From Metellina segmentata (taxonomy: Eukaryota; Arthropoda; Arachnida; Araneae; Tetragnathidae): a DNA stretch of 64,000 nucleotides. Every line of letters begins with the position of its first letter. Positions within the stretch are counted from its first letter, which is position 1. Shown here one piece after another: positions 10,436 through 24,500 of this stretch. Location: contig OX375872.1 in assembly GCA_947359465.1 (NCBI GenBank), positions 126,740,337-126,804,336 of the forward strand, in the 5' to 3' direction. The position numbers were made by a program, and so were the translations under genes. The notes below the pieces were generated by a model. It searched no databases, had not been told where the DNA came from, and saw nothing but the letters and a program-made list of their open reading frames with translations.

Positions 10436-12427
10436 CTGGGTTGCAACATCTATCTCTTCAGTCAAAGTGTCGCCAAATTCCCGTACGAGCCAAAAAAGTA
10501 CCGCAGAATGGAATTACGCGTCCCCCTCCCCACTCCCCAGCAATTCTTCGTATTTCGGGAAAGTAAGAATGGGAAAATATCACTCACTCATGACTTCCAT
10601 GAGAAAACGTCTCAAAGAAGCCAAAGCCAAAAGATGCGCTAAAGTATTTGCCAAGGCAGCGATAACTAATGAAATATGATAGTTGCAAATAGCGATAACT
10701 CGCCAAAAAAAAATTACCATGAACACACACTAATTACCCGTCTCGGGCGCTGCATTTCGCACCCGTTCGATAGATTAAAATGAAACACGCCGAGATTTTC
10801 ATTATTTGTACGAATATCCCTCCTTAAAGAATTTTTCCCTTACCGCTGAAGAGTATGAAACTTAGGCCCTCTAGCGGCAATTTGTGCAAGTTATAACATT
10901 AGGATTCGGTCTGTCTCCATCCGCTTTAAACTATTCCACTTTTCAGTGGACATGCGCACTACGGAGCTTCCATAGTGTTACGATTTGTCAATGAGTGTCG
11001 AACTGTCGAGTCTCACAACTTTCTAAAACCAATTTTCATCAGCAGCCCCTTCCTTGTGAAAAGTTCTAAATTTTTGTCGGTATTTTTGGATAAAGAAGGT
11101 AGAAAGAGACAGCCCAAATCTCTCTCTCTTCGCTGAAAACACATTTGTCTGAAGTGTCAACAGTTTCTGTGAAGTGCGTGACGAATTAAAATTCAATTTG
11201 TTAGAAATATTTATGTGAGAAAATAAATTTTTTGTCATTTCTATAGCTTCTGTCTATTTATGTATTTTCTAACTCTTTTTACGAGTTTGTTTCTTAAAGG
11301 ATTAGTAAAAATGAGTACTAAAGTTGATTTGTGCATGCCATGTACTTACAGTGGTGTTAAAAAAAAGCGTAAAATGCGTATTCTTATTCATTAAAAAAAT
11401 ATTTAAACAAATGTCAATATGTACTTAACATTACATTTTATGCTAAATTCAAATTTATTAGTTTATTTCTGAAAAAGATTGGAACCCTCTCCATAATGCC
11501 TTATTGTGCTAATAAACGCCACCACAATCTGAATATAATTTCTTCATTACTTTGAAGTTCCATGAATCGTGTAAGTGAAGTGATTAAGAGCCATGCTTAT
11601 TGATCATTTCAGCAATTAGATTAGAGTTGGACTCTAGGTGAAAATATTTTCTAAAATCAAATTTTTTAATATAGTAGCACTAGTTTGTGATTGTCAGAAT
11701 GATCAGTTGGATTGCATATGTTCTTGATGATGTGTAGTTTTGCTGATAACATTAAAAATTATCCTTTTTGATTGAGATTTGAAAAATTTCTCTGACTTGC
11801 ATGATTTTTGTTATATAGGTACTAATCACAGATGTGTTCAGCCAAAACTTCATAACTCATATTTTAGTATATTAACTGTAAAAATTTCTTTTAGAAATCA
11901 TTCTTATGCCAAAATAGTAGACAGTAATTTTCATCGAAATTATAATATAAATGATGAATTTATACTGTCATTTTCTGTTTTTAGTTAATATCTTTTATAA
12001 AACTGAAATTTCATCAAAAGTTGCAAGTAATTGAATGTAAATTGTGCAAGTTACTTCACATTGTTGGATTTACATTACACATATACACATTCGTAATTGT
12101 ACATATACACAAGTGCATATTTACAAGATTTTCTTTACAAATTAGAAGTTCCATACCTTTATCAATGTAAAACAATTTGCAATACATAAAACTATTAAAA
12201 AACATGGACTTAACTATTGTTTATTTCTTGTATGTTTGACTTTCAAAATTGAGCTCAAGATCTTTGGCTATACAGTAGCAATCCATATGAAATGCAAAGA
12301 TTGTAGGCTAATGAAGTATATTTCAGTTTTCATAATCGTGAAATTTTTTTAAATTTTGCTGCTGAAATATGCATGATAAATAACTTGATAAGTCAAAGCA
12401 TATAATATTTCTGCTCTTGTTTTTTAG
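10436..12427. promoter_or_regulatory. Putative bidirectional promoter and 5' leader region
   Basis: Lies between the candidate minus-strand exon and the first TRRAP-like coding exon. 10370-11000 is less A+T-rich and contains several CpGs (for example CGTCTCGGGCGC near 10739 and a CGCACCCGTTCG stretch). 11000-11250 could hold a 5' untranslated exon, because the first coding exon has a splice acceptor in front of its leader. No TATA box or initiator stands out. Confidence 0.3.
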
Positions 12428-12541
12428 TTTTTATCAATGAAGTCAGCTAAAAAATATTGAAAATGGATTCTTTGCAAAGATGTAGCAATGATGTAAAATT
12501 ATTTGAAACGGCTTTGTCAGTGCTATTGCATCCTGAAATAG
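12428..12541 (+). CDS. TRRAP: TRRAP-like exon 1 with short uORF
   Basis: The acceptor TTTTTAG precedes 12428. The leader contains a 7-codon upstream ORF (12437-12460), and the coding start MDSLQRC is at 12463. It ends EI plus one base before GTAAGA. The sequence LFETALSVLLHP aligns with the first helix of vertebrate TRRAP just before its DETKL segment. Confidence 0.65.
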
Positions 12542-15500
12542 GTAAGATTTATCAAATAAAATTTTTTTTATATTCTTGAACTCTTATCAGTTTTTAAAAT
12601 ACTTTTCATGAGTTCAAAGCTCTGCCACTATTTTAAAAATAAAAAAACAGGTTAAATATTCCTTAAAATATGAATTTTTCATTTGTATTTTGCTTTAAAT
12701 TTTCTTAATCGTTCACACATTTCACCATATCATTTGATGCTTACAAATGATTTCGTTAATTTTATTCTTTAAGTTTTATATACTTTAATGACAAATTTAA
12801 CTCATACATACATGTATAAACATTTGTACTTTTAAAAATTGCATAAGTATACTTAGATAAACAGATGAAAACCTTAGTGAAATTGGTAGTAAAAATTGCA
12901 TTAACAATGACTAATAAAGATTAGAAACTTGTGAACAATTTGTCAATAGCCATTTTGGTGCTGTAAGATGTTCATCGTCATCAGGGAGTAAAGGTAAAGG
13001 AGGGAGAAACAGTCAAGGATCTTGGGGTGATAATTCACAGGGATTTTAAAATGGGTCATCAATGTTCAGCTGCAGGTAAAAAGGCTAATAGGTTACTGGG
13101 GTATATTAATAAGACTAACTTCAAGGGATAAGAATATAATCTTGCCGTTATATAAGGGTTTAGTAAGACCACATCTAGAATATGCTGTACAATTCTGGGC
13201 TCCATATATGAGAAAGGACATAGAATCAATTGAAAGGGTTCAGCACAGAGCTACAAAAATAATAAAGGGGCTAGCAAATTTCGACTATAATGAACGTTTA
13301 AGTAAGCTAAACATGTATACACTGGAAAGAAGAAGGAGGGGGGGATTTGATTCAGCTTTTCAAGTTTGTAAAACAAGGGGACACAGAGGGCTTAAATTTC
13401 AATAGGGATAACAGAACAAGGGGTCATGGGTATAAATTGAATAAGACACATTTTAATCGGGATTTAAGGAAAAACTACTACTTTAATAGGGTAATAGACA
13501 GTCGGAACGCGTTGCCAGAAAATATAGTTAATTCAAAGGGAGTGTACGAATTTAAGACACAATTGGATAGTCAGCGGGAATTGGAGAATTCATAAACAAA
13601 GGACCAGCCTTGTTGGGCTTGAGCCTGTAGCTGGTCGTCAATATTTGTATTTGTATCAGGATGGAAGTTGCATGAGCAAAACACTAGTTTAACTGTTTTT
13701 CTAGAAGATTGTTGAACTCACATTTTTAAGAAAGCTTTTCCAGGCCGCATGAAACAGGGAAGAACTAGCATCATTAACTAGTTCAACAATGTAAAAGTAG
13801 ATGAGGCTTTATCAATTTTTACATTGTTGTACACACTTCGTAATGGTCCATGTACATTTTTAGTAGTCAATATGGATAGTGCTTTCAATTTTAACATGAC
13901 CTGGAAAGACTTAGCTGAAAAAGGGAGTTGTAGCAATGCTATTCTGGAAAAACATTTAAACTTGCATTTTCTACTTGTGGCTTACTTCGGTTCGTGATGA
14001 TGGCCATTTTGCTGCACCAAAATGGCCATTGACGTAAATTTTCTTCATAAGGTATTAATCTTTATTAGGCACTGTTTTTGAAGTTATGCATTTTTTACTG
14101 GATATGCTTAATCAATGTCTGATTAATTTTGGAGGCAAAAAATGTTTCTCAAATCATTGCCAACTGTTCAAATATTAAAATTTTTAATCACTTTGCATCA
14201 TGGGTGTTTTTTATTTTTTAAATTTAATCACAAGCACTAACAAATATCGGACAAACACTAACAAATATATAGCTAAAGCATCTTGATGTCTCAGTTATTT
14301 AACATCAACTTCATTACTATTTACAGTGTTTGCTGTAGAGCATGGATCATATCTATGGTCAAGGGGAATAACTGAAATAGGTCTAAAAACTAGTTTTCAG
14401 AAGCTCATTTTTTTAAGTTTTATTTTTAAGATTTGCCCTTTTTTTGTAATTAATTTTGATTACATTCTTTGTTACTCTTTTTTCATGCACATTACTGCTC
14501 CGCAATGTATAAGACCCCAAGACAATCCTCCAGCAGACCCACTTATCTCATTTTGCCAAATTTCGAGTTATCCAGTTATTCCCCTGGACCACAGATATAT
14601 ACTGCAGAAAAAAAAATTGTAAATTCTATCTCTGATACTGTGAAATATAGTGAAAAATTATTCACTTTAAGTTCCATTCACTTTTATCATAAACATTATC
14701 TTTTAAGCATCTTTGTCTATTAAATAAATGTTATAGTCTTAATGAAATTTTAGTAATTACTCTCTTTATAAACATAATTCCCAGTCAATTGAATGTGAAT
14801 GTCTTAAAATTTGAAAATATTTAGAAAATAGCATATGAAAATAATTTTTGGTTTCATTAAATAAATTTGTGATTGTAATTAATAAATTTTAACCTTAAAT
14901 ACTGTATTTTTCATCATTTATTCTCCAAAATGTGGGTAATAGCATTTTGAGTCATTTTTGGCTCTTGGCTGCTTTTCTATGCCCCCTCACCACAATTTTT
15001 TTTATAAGTTTTAACTAGTCTTCAGATTTATAAAATTTAGGCTGTTACCCCCCCCCCCCCTTTACAGATGTTTAAAACTTGTCTGAAAACAATTCTGTAA
15101 TACCTAACAAGAACTATATTGGTTTTGGGCCATATATGTCATTATTAATCCCAACAGAAAGGTTACTAAGGAAACCTATAATGCAGTTCTTTAAACATAT
15201 CATTGAGACTTTTTGGGTTATAGAATTTTTTAATTGGGAAATATTTTGTTCATTATTATCTTATTAGTGTATATTATCAGGTTTTTGCAAATAAAATGGC
15301 CGATTGAAAAAGAAAAAGACCTGTTTAATCAAATTAATCTCCAACAGTAACAAAGTAGGGGAAGACGGGGTACAATGAAACAAAATTTACTAATTATTTT
15401 TTCCTATCCACAATTTTGCATGCACAAAAATATAATTAATGCATGCTTTTAATCTTGTATTTTCCCCATTTAAATAAATTTTTATTAGGTTCTAAACAAT

Positions 15501-18500
15501 ATCTTTATGCTTGTAAAATAACAAAAAGTAAATGTCTCAAAGTGTTTCATTGTACCCCGTATGGTGGGGTACAATGAAACACATACTGAGGTACAATGAA
15601 ACACTCCAAATGATGCAAGCAATTTTCACCCTATATAGTTTATTTTAGTCACATTCAACTTCATTTAAATTTATGATTTCTCCAACAGAATATATTTCCT
15701 TGTTTCAGTTCACCCTCATTGATTAAAACAATCATTTATACAGATACTGCTTGTGTCACAATGTTATGTGTGGATATTTCATTCTTAGTACTTCAGTGAT
15801 CATCTGGAGCTGGAAAATAATCCGGATCATCATCTTCAGAGTCTGTAGGAGGCAGAGTTTGTTTTGAAAACAATCCCTTCTTAGTTTTTTTCCCCCCTTT
15901 TTACTTTCTAATTGAGACCAGAACATATTTTACTTGTGTAATTAGAACTAAACTCTTTTTTTTCTGTTTTCCTACTCTTACTTTTCTTGGGGTAAGGTTT
16001 TATCTCTTGAGGATAAATGTATTTCCTCACAGGTTTAGAGCTAGTGCATGGTGTATGACCATTTGCTGATCAACCTGCAGTCGGTGATTCTGATTTACTT
16101 ATGGCAAGATCCACCACCTGATTCTTGGGTTTTGTCTGTCTGGTCTTCAGTTTCATTACTCAGCTCATCAGTTTCATTAATCTGACCATGGGAATAATTT
16201 TCAGTAGGTTAAGGCCTATCTGACACATACAAACACAAATAATCTAATTCACAAAACATTTCTCTATTGAAAGGCCATATTCCAGTTGCTGAAAAACCTT
16301 TTGTAATATTTTGTGGAGTGATACGAAAATAAACAGTGCCAAGCAAAGAAGTTATCTCATAGATAGAGATTGTACGACCTGGGTACACAGCATCCAATCA
16401 TTTGCAGCTAGATTGAAGAAATTTTTAAGTGACTTGAACACGGTTTTAATTAAAAAAAAAAGGCGGCTGCAATTTGTTACTGGTATGGGGGGCAGGGTTA
16501 CAACAAATCCGTTATCTTTTGTAAAATTTAGACTGGAAATTGTAATATATGATTCATGATAGTCCATTATTAGTAGAACTGGATTTTATTTCGTTCAGCA
16601 TGTAATTGCCTGGAAATCTGTTAGAACATTAACAAAAATATCTCCATTCATCCAACCCGATTTTGTTGCATCACCCACAGTCCCACATGGAGCTCCATTC
16701 AACATGTAAAACTTGAAATTTACTCTAGGAATACTAAATAATGGGGTATAGAATTTCCAGAAGCATTAATAAATCCACAAATAGTAACAAGAACACCCCT
16801 TTGACCAGAAATTAATTGACCTATTTGTGTTTGGCCCCTTTGACAGAGTACTTAAGGAGGATTGTGAACTGTAGTAAGTGCAGTTTACGCCTATGAAATA
16901 AATAAACTATTCTTAAATGTTTTTGAATATAAAAAATCTAACTTACTATTGAAATCTGTACTTTTTTTAGAAGGAAAAAAAAAAACAGTTTAATTTTGCA
17001 TGCTTTCAAAATGATTACTGTTTTGAGTTGGTGTTGCCTTCTCCTATTAATGTTAGGTGTTGCCATTTCCTTAGTAAAAGTGTTTTATTTAGATTAGTGA
17101 CAACCAGTAATATGTTATTTTATATCAGTGATATTATATTTACCAGTGATATATTATTTCAAGTAAATGCATTCACCCGGGGCACAATGAAGCATGTTTC
17201 ATTGTACCCCATCTGCAAGTGTTTCATTGTACCCCGTACTGAGGTTACTAAATAAAAAAAATGTCAAGCTGCTAATATTTATTTTTTTTAATTTTGGTTT
17301 TGGAGGTATGAAGACAACAACACAAAGATAACAATGTATAGAAAAAATAATTATTACATATAACAACGAGGAAAAAGAAACAAAATTACTTTTAGTAAAG
17401 AAACATCAGTAATTGGAACTTATAGTTGTATAATATATTGCAACTCTCTGTGACAAATTTTACTGATTTTAGAAGTAATGTTTCAATGTACCCCGTCTTC
17501 CCCTATTGTTGACAACTTGTCACAATGTCATTTATACCATGTTTGTAAAAATCAGAGTCTCTAGAAGTGATGAAGTTCTCCATTACCCAATAAATTTATG
17601 CTTCATTGCTCATTTCATGGACAAAAGTGGCGTAGGTTCCAGAAAAAATGGTAAACTGTTGGGGAAATATCAGGAAAGTATAGAGGATGTGGCATAATTT
17701 CATATCCCAAATTGTAATTTGACTTTCGTCAGACTTAACTCGCATTTTAAGCTGATTGATATATTCCACCTCACCACAGAAGGGAGAATGACAATTTCCC
17801 AAAACAAAAGCAGTGCTACAAGTGCAGAAGTTCTCATCATCTTGCTAGAGACTGTCCTAATAAACAAAAAAGAAATGAGGTTCTGACGAAAAAAACCGAC
17901 ATAAATTATTTCCACAAGAATTCAAGAGCAACCGATAATAGAAACAAATAACTCCGGCTTTCGTCAGACCAATTGAAGCAAAAGTGTTCCGTATTCCCAT
18001 CTATTACAAAAACTGTGAAAATAATTTATTCAACTGTGTTGATGCTCTTTTAGCGGTAACAGATAAATTGAATGTTCCCTGCCTGTTAACAACGGTAGTT
18101 TATAAATTGCTGATGAATTCAACAAATGACGAATGCTGTATCTTTGAAAATGGGAAAAACAACAACGAAGTAGTATTAAGCTTACATACAGAAACAGGAG
18201 AAAAAGAAAATAATGATTCTGAGGCACCACTAGAATCAAAAGGGAATATAAGCACTGATGCCGTCATTAATCAAACCGCTAAATTAAGAGGAGAGCAAAG
18301 GGCTTGTTTATCATTAAAATAATCGTTTCAACAGCTGAAATCAAAGAAAGTAAGTTATGTGTTTATCTATGGTCTTCTTCACCATACGAATAAGATATTG
18401 GGACAAACCGTGGCTTAATTGGTACTTCCTAAGAATAAACGACAACCAAGTTTTCAAGCTAGCCAACAAGTCTATTTGGCAGGGATGAGATTCTTCCGAC

Positions 18501-21500
18501 TTTATTTGGAGCACTGAGAGACTCCATTTGGAGCACATATGGAAATACGAAAAACAAAAGAGAATTCGTTATTCATTCTTCTGGCCTGGACTTTCTCAAG
18601 ACACAGAGACATTTTGCAAAACACTTAAGAAGTGTTAACTGAGAAGACCTGAAAAATATTCTGATAGAATACCTATTGCACCTGTTTCAAGACCTGACTT
18701 ACCATTCCAAGTGCTGAACATCAATCTCATCGGTCCAATTGAGCCTCCCTCTGCAAAAAAGCATAAATACATCCTATGTCTGATGGGCCAACATTCTCGA
18801 TGGCCCGAAGCAGTACCATTGAAGAGTTTGACAGCGAAGTCTACCTGTGATGCTTTGCTTGAAATATTCATGAGGACCTGTCCAGATGTCATAGCTAGCG
18901 ACCAAGGAAGAATTTCACAAGACATTAGGTTCTTGTCCTAAATTTTCTTGCCCTGGATATCCTGCCAGGAATGGATTAATAGAATGATACTATACAGTTG
19001 TGAAGCAAATGCTACATCACATGATAAAAACTGATCCGACGAATTGGGATAGACACATCCCATATCTACTGTTCGCTAACCGTGAGGTGCCGAACTGTAC
19101 CACTGGTGTTTCAACCTTCCAACTTATGTACGGAAGACGAGCAAGAGGACCTTTGGCAGTGCTAAAATCATCATGATTTGGAGAGATTCCCCTACCCCTA
19201 AAAATAAGTCAGTCTGCAGTGGATTACTTGCAAGAAATAAAAAGGAAGATGGCATAAACCGCTGAACAAGTGAAAATATTTGCTGAAGGAAAACAATTTT
19301 ATGCAGATTACTTTAATAGAAAGACTGGATCAAACTGTTAAATCCCTGAAGATCAAGTGTATCTACTTATACCCGACTCGAAAAACAAATTATATACTCG
19401 CTGGACTGGTCCCGGTGAAATTATCAAACGTTATCTGACTCACTTCTATTTAGTAAAATTACCTGATGGAAGGAGAACACACGTTCATGTGAACAAAACA
19501 GAAAATTCCAGACAAGAGTCAATGCAGTTGGAATCATCTTCACCCATTTGCTATGCCACCAGGAGGGTTAAAAATATTTCTTTGAGTAAAATTATGATCC
19601 ATTTGTTTATTCTCTAAATTAGACAATAGAGTTTTATCTGTGTATGACTTTATTTTCTGAATTGGAATATATATTTTAAGTAGTTGTGAAATAGTATAAC
19701 TCTTGTATTTTTTTCTAGATGAAACAATTAAATTGGAAATTTCTCGAATCTTGCATGGAAGTCTTCAGGTAGGATTAATTTTGACTTTTTTCATCTTAAT
19801 GATTTTTATATTTGTTATAAAAAGCTTCGCTCTCAAAGATAAATTTGATATTAGTTTAGAAAATTTTGAAACTTAAAGGAAAATCCCATGTTTCTTTTTT
19901 AAACTCAAACTCAAGTTGTTTAAGTTGGTTGATTTTAAGGTGGATGGCTCATAAGGTGTTTGCAGGCATGAGAATCTTCCGTGTTTCGGCGGATTTCCGC
20001 TTTTTAAAGTTTTTTTCATGTTTTTCCGCTTTTTAGTAATTTTTCGCGTTTTTCTAACGTGATTTTGGCTGTTTTTAAGAATATGACATCATTAGTGTTT
20101 CTAGCCAATGAGAGTATATTTCAAGCTTTGAAGAACCGGATGTCCTAGTAACGTTTTTATGTACTAGTGGGTAGGCCTGGGCGATGTATCGATACATCGT
20201 GAAAAACCTGTGTGAGGACAACCACATCGGTTTCACGATGGCGATGCATCGTGACATCGCGGTTTTTTCCGATCTCACACAGCCGTCCCTTAGCTAGCGC
20301 AGGTCTCGCAGTCATCGTGACATCGCGCTTTTTTTCCGAGTTTACTCAGCCATCCTTTAGCTAGTGCAGATCTCGCGGTCATCGTGACATCTCGATTTTT
20401 TCCGATCTTACACAGGCATCCCTTAGCTAGCGCAGATCTCACGGCCATCGTAAAATCGCGATTTCCCCCGATTTCACGGTTTTCCTGTGTCACGATGTTG
20501 TCTCTTAGTGCCTAATTAATGAGGAATTTCTCAAAGCCATTTGTGTCCTGAAGATGACTTTCGATTCCAAATTACTTTTTTAGCGAAATTGAAATTCAGT
20601 ATAATTTAAACAAAAATGATTTTGTACATTTAAAGTTGAATTCCAAAAACCCATTCTTGTTTCTTGATGTTACAATCAATCCGTTTGCATCCTTCTTTGT
20701 TGCGAACTTCTGTGGCAATCTAGGTCATATATACCGTCATCATTACTTAAAGGAATCTAAAGCCCCTTTATTTCTATTTATGCTGAAGTTTTTCTAAATA
20801 GCTAATTTTGAATCTCTACTTCAGCATACATGGTGTGTGGGGGACACACATGCACACGTGCACAGATATTAGGGTGCATCAAACGCCCCTCTAGAAACAA
20901 ATCAGTTTGTCCCCAATCTCAAAATATTCCATTACCCGTAAAAAGCAACCATACCAATTCTTTTTGTTTTTCAAACAGTTTTAGGGGGTCCACGACAACT
21001 TTGAAATTTTAGATTTTCTGTATCGGCATCAATTCCAACTAAGATAAAGTTGTTACCAAAACCATGTGGTAACACTGACTACATTAGTGACTGCAGCTTT
21101 AACTTTGTTTACAATACATTTCCTATTTATTTCAACTTGTGGTTTTCATTATGAACTGATTTTCAACTTTTGTTTTTTGCTAGTTTGATTCTGATTTGGA
21201 CAGTGTACACTGGCTTAACTTTAACTGAACTTTTTGTTCTGATTGCCCTATGGAAACGAGACTGATTTCAAATATTTTTGGTCTTGGAAGCAAGATAACT
21301 TACTATGATTCAAAAATAAATGGCTCCAAACTTCCAACTAATTTGCAAGTTTTGAAGTGTATGATGTATCATTTTGAAGAAGGCGTCCAAGAAAATAGGA
21401 CTAAATGGGAGTCTGCAAACTGGTCCCAAGCAAAGCTGTTTCATGAAAAAGCAAATATCCCAATAATCAGTGAACGAAAGGCTTGTGAAAAACTTATAAA

Positions 21501-24500
21501 ACTTCTTGATGACAGCGCAAAATTAAGAGCGATACCCCTTAATCGAAGATCTGTACCAAATACTATAGACAAGGTAAAACAGATGGAATATAAACTAGCA
21601 TTCACATTTTCTTAATGGCCTATGCATGTATAAAAGCAAGTACAGAACAAAGATGACCTTGTCTACCTTCAGTCAATGCAAAATGACTGTTTGGCAACAT
21701 TTGAATCACATGACAAATGTCTTACGGAAAAACTCAAACGAAAAGAACAGCGTCTACAGCTACAACAAATCAGAAGGGGAAAAGTGAATAGAAAAATGAG
21801 TTCAACCACATAGATGTTATTCAATTTTTCAAAACATACTATTTTTTAACGTATAATATATATTTTTTGCATTTCGAACAAAAATAACACAGAAACAGAG
21901 CATTTCCGTGAAATTTTTAAAAAGATGGGGATGTATCGCGATGTAAAAATTTGTACACTATTAAAAATTATACTTTTCATCGCATCAAATTTTTGTATGA
22001 ACCAATTTCAAAAATAATTGTACTATCAGAAAGTACATTCTGTGGTTTCCTGTGATGTTTTAAAATTTAAAACTAGTAGTAATAAAATATAGATATGACA
22101 GGTTTTTTTTTAAAGTCACAAAAATGTCCCGATTTTTTCCGTATTAAAAAAAAATCAAACCTAATTGAAATTTCTAAAAAAACTCGGCATTGTACAAAAA
22201 TTCACATATTAGAGGTACTCAAAAAAATCACGTCTGCAGATTGAAAATTTGTACGTCTTTTGTTCACTCACGTTAAAAATTTCGCTTTTTCACTTCATGC
22301 ACCCTAAACTGATAGCCGCATCGGAAAAAAATCTTTTTCATCTTGTTCCCTGTACAATTATGAACAAACCATGTTAAGTTTTGTAATTTTCTTATCTGTA
22401 CTTTCTCGGGAAACCGTCTTGGAATCGAGCGAAAAAAGTGAATTGTCAATCCTGCTACGGCTATAACTTTTTTAATATAGAGACATCTATCTTCAGATGT
22501 TGTTATTTCATATGGCCGATATTTAGCACATGCTCGTAATTCACCGCTTTTCCCGATTGATGGTCTACCATTAATTATTTATAATGATGTATCAATTATT
22601 ATATATCGGAGCTAATTTTTACTGTTGCGAAATCCTGTGCACACAGATCTGACTCACGTGTATTTAATTTCACATTTTGGTTTTCCTCTTTTTTGAAATT
22701 TTGCATTCTCATGCCTGGGTGTTTGACACTCATATGGAGTTGTGCGATCTGGTGGTGGGTGAATATATTTATACTGCGCCTGTCACACAAGGTAGTGCAG
22801 CTCATCAAATACAGTTTTACTGTCAACCATCTACTATTCAGTAACGATATACAAATTGCTCCTCATCACTTATCTACTGTTTTCGTAGGTGGGTGACATA
22901 CTAGGCAACTTGAACAATACACTTTTTCTTTCTGACAGAAAAAATTATTAAAACTGGTGCTTTCTTTCTTTCATTGCTAGCCAAATAGGGATGAAAGGAA
23001 GAAGGACATCATGGGTCATGTTTCTCAAAATGCCCTGCGCTTCATCACCCTAACATTTAATTCTGTCTCGCATATTCGACTTTGGCCAAATATGACCCTC
23101 TTGCCATAAACATAAAATCTACCAACCAACCTATATTCAACTTTGTTAGAAAAAAAAAATTGATACTTACTGATTTCCTCAGGTTTTAATAACCTTTTTT
23201 TATTAACTCTTGCTCAGACATTTAAAGCAGTTTGGGAGAATAATCCTTATTTTCCCTCACCAATACGTCATAACTGTATGACGTCACCTCTAACGTCATC
23301 GCTGAATGTCTTATCCTCAGTTGCTGCTGAGACTTTACTCAGAGGGAGTCTGTTACCATAGGCGCTCCCGTATTTTCCAAGTTTGTTGTTTGTATTGTGA
23401 ATTATCTGTGAATAATAAAAGTAACGTTTTGTCGTCCTTATGTTTGGCCACTATCTCTGCTAACCCAACACAGTTTTTAACTGTAAATTTTCATTGAATC
23501 AAGATGTAACATGCATAAACTAACTATGTTGTAACATGTATACTAAGTATTTAAACATTTTGTATAATTATTATTATTTAGCTCATTTTAGGTAACTCAA
23601 GCTATGCAGACTACGTTCTTGATTTGTATATTAAAAGCATCATACAATTTTTTGCGGACAGAAAACCCAGTTTTATTCTTGAGAATTCGTCTCAGGTACC
23701 ATCAAGTTTTACTTCTTATGCGTGTTTGTTAATTTGAATTATTTTCTTTTCATTCTATTAGTGTTATAAAGCTTTAGTTTTTTATAAATAAGGTCTACCT
23801 TTATTTTTTACAATTTTTCAAATTTTTATGTGAATTTTTCAAAAGTATTTTTTAAGCTATCAGTATTACATAAGCATGTTTTTAAGCGTCAGTAGTACAA
23901 TAAATACTTTAGCCTCCACTATATATTTTTTAAAATAACTGCTATATTATCTGGAAAGTGACAACATGTTTTGCTATAATTTAATATAATTTAGTTCATA
24001 GCAAATTGTGTTGATAATTTATTATCAGCTAAATTAGCAGCCTCTGCAACTATCTTCAGGTTCTTTATTTTCATGCAAGCTGGATTCTTTATCCAAAAAC
24101 AGGAAGGCTCAACATTCAGATTAAAATTCAGATAGTTCTTACAGCAGATTTGCAATTTTTTCTCAATCTTTTTGGTGAGCCCTAGTTTTTGGGTCTGAAA
24201 AGTGAAAAAAAATCAATGTAAATAGCATTGTAGGTGGAATATTAATTGCTAATGATGCTCAAACTTAGATATAGATGTGATTGATTACCGACTTTGAAAG
24301 GGATACAAATGTATTCAAGGTCGGATAAACAGATAATAAAGCATTATTAAATAAATAGTGATTAGAAATATAATTGGTTTGCTATTTATGTTTATTTTTT
24401 GTTGAGAAAAACTATTTAGACAGGGAAACGCCCTTTTGTCAAAAATACACCAGTGATCATTCTAAGTAAATTGAGCTGTAGTATTCTAAATTGGGCTGCA

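Larger units (their letters stand above)
19963..22717. mobile_element. hAT-type element with perfect 8-bp target duplication
   Basis: Inverted ends CAGGCATGAGAA (left, 19963) and TTCTCATGCCTG (right, ending 22717) are flanked by identical GGTGTTTG (19955-19962 and 22718-22725). Eight-base duplications and CA..TG ends fit hAT. The interior has no hAT transposase. It holds a 66-bp tandem array and a further TIR element with an uncharacterised ORF, so this is a non-autonomous element enlarged by insertions. Confidence 0.85.

Noticed and set aside
20290..20493. Minus-strand frame with internal peptide repeats
   Set aside because: Created by the 66-bp tandem array.
23592..23695. Alternative acceptor at 23590-23591 for exon 3
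   Set aside because: Gives a frame unlike TRRAP and inconsistent with the phase of exon 2.
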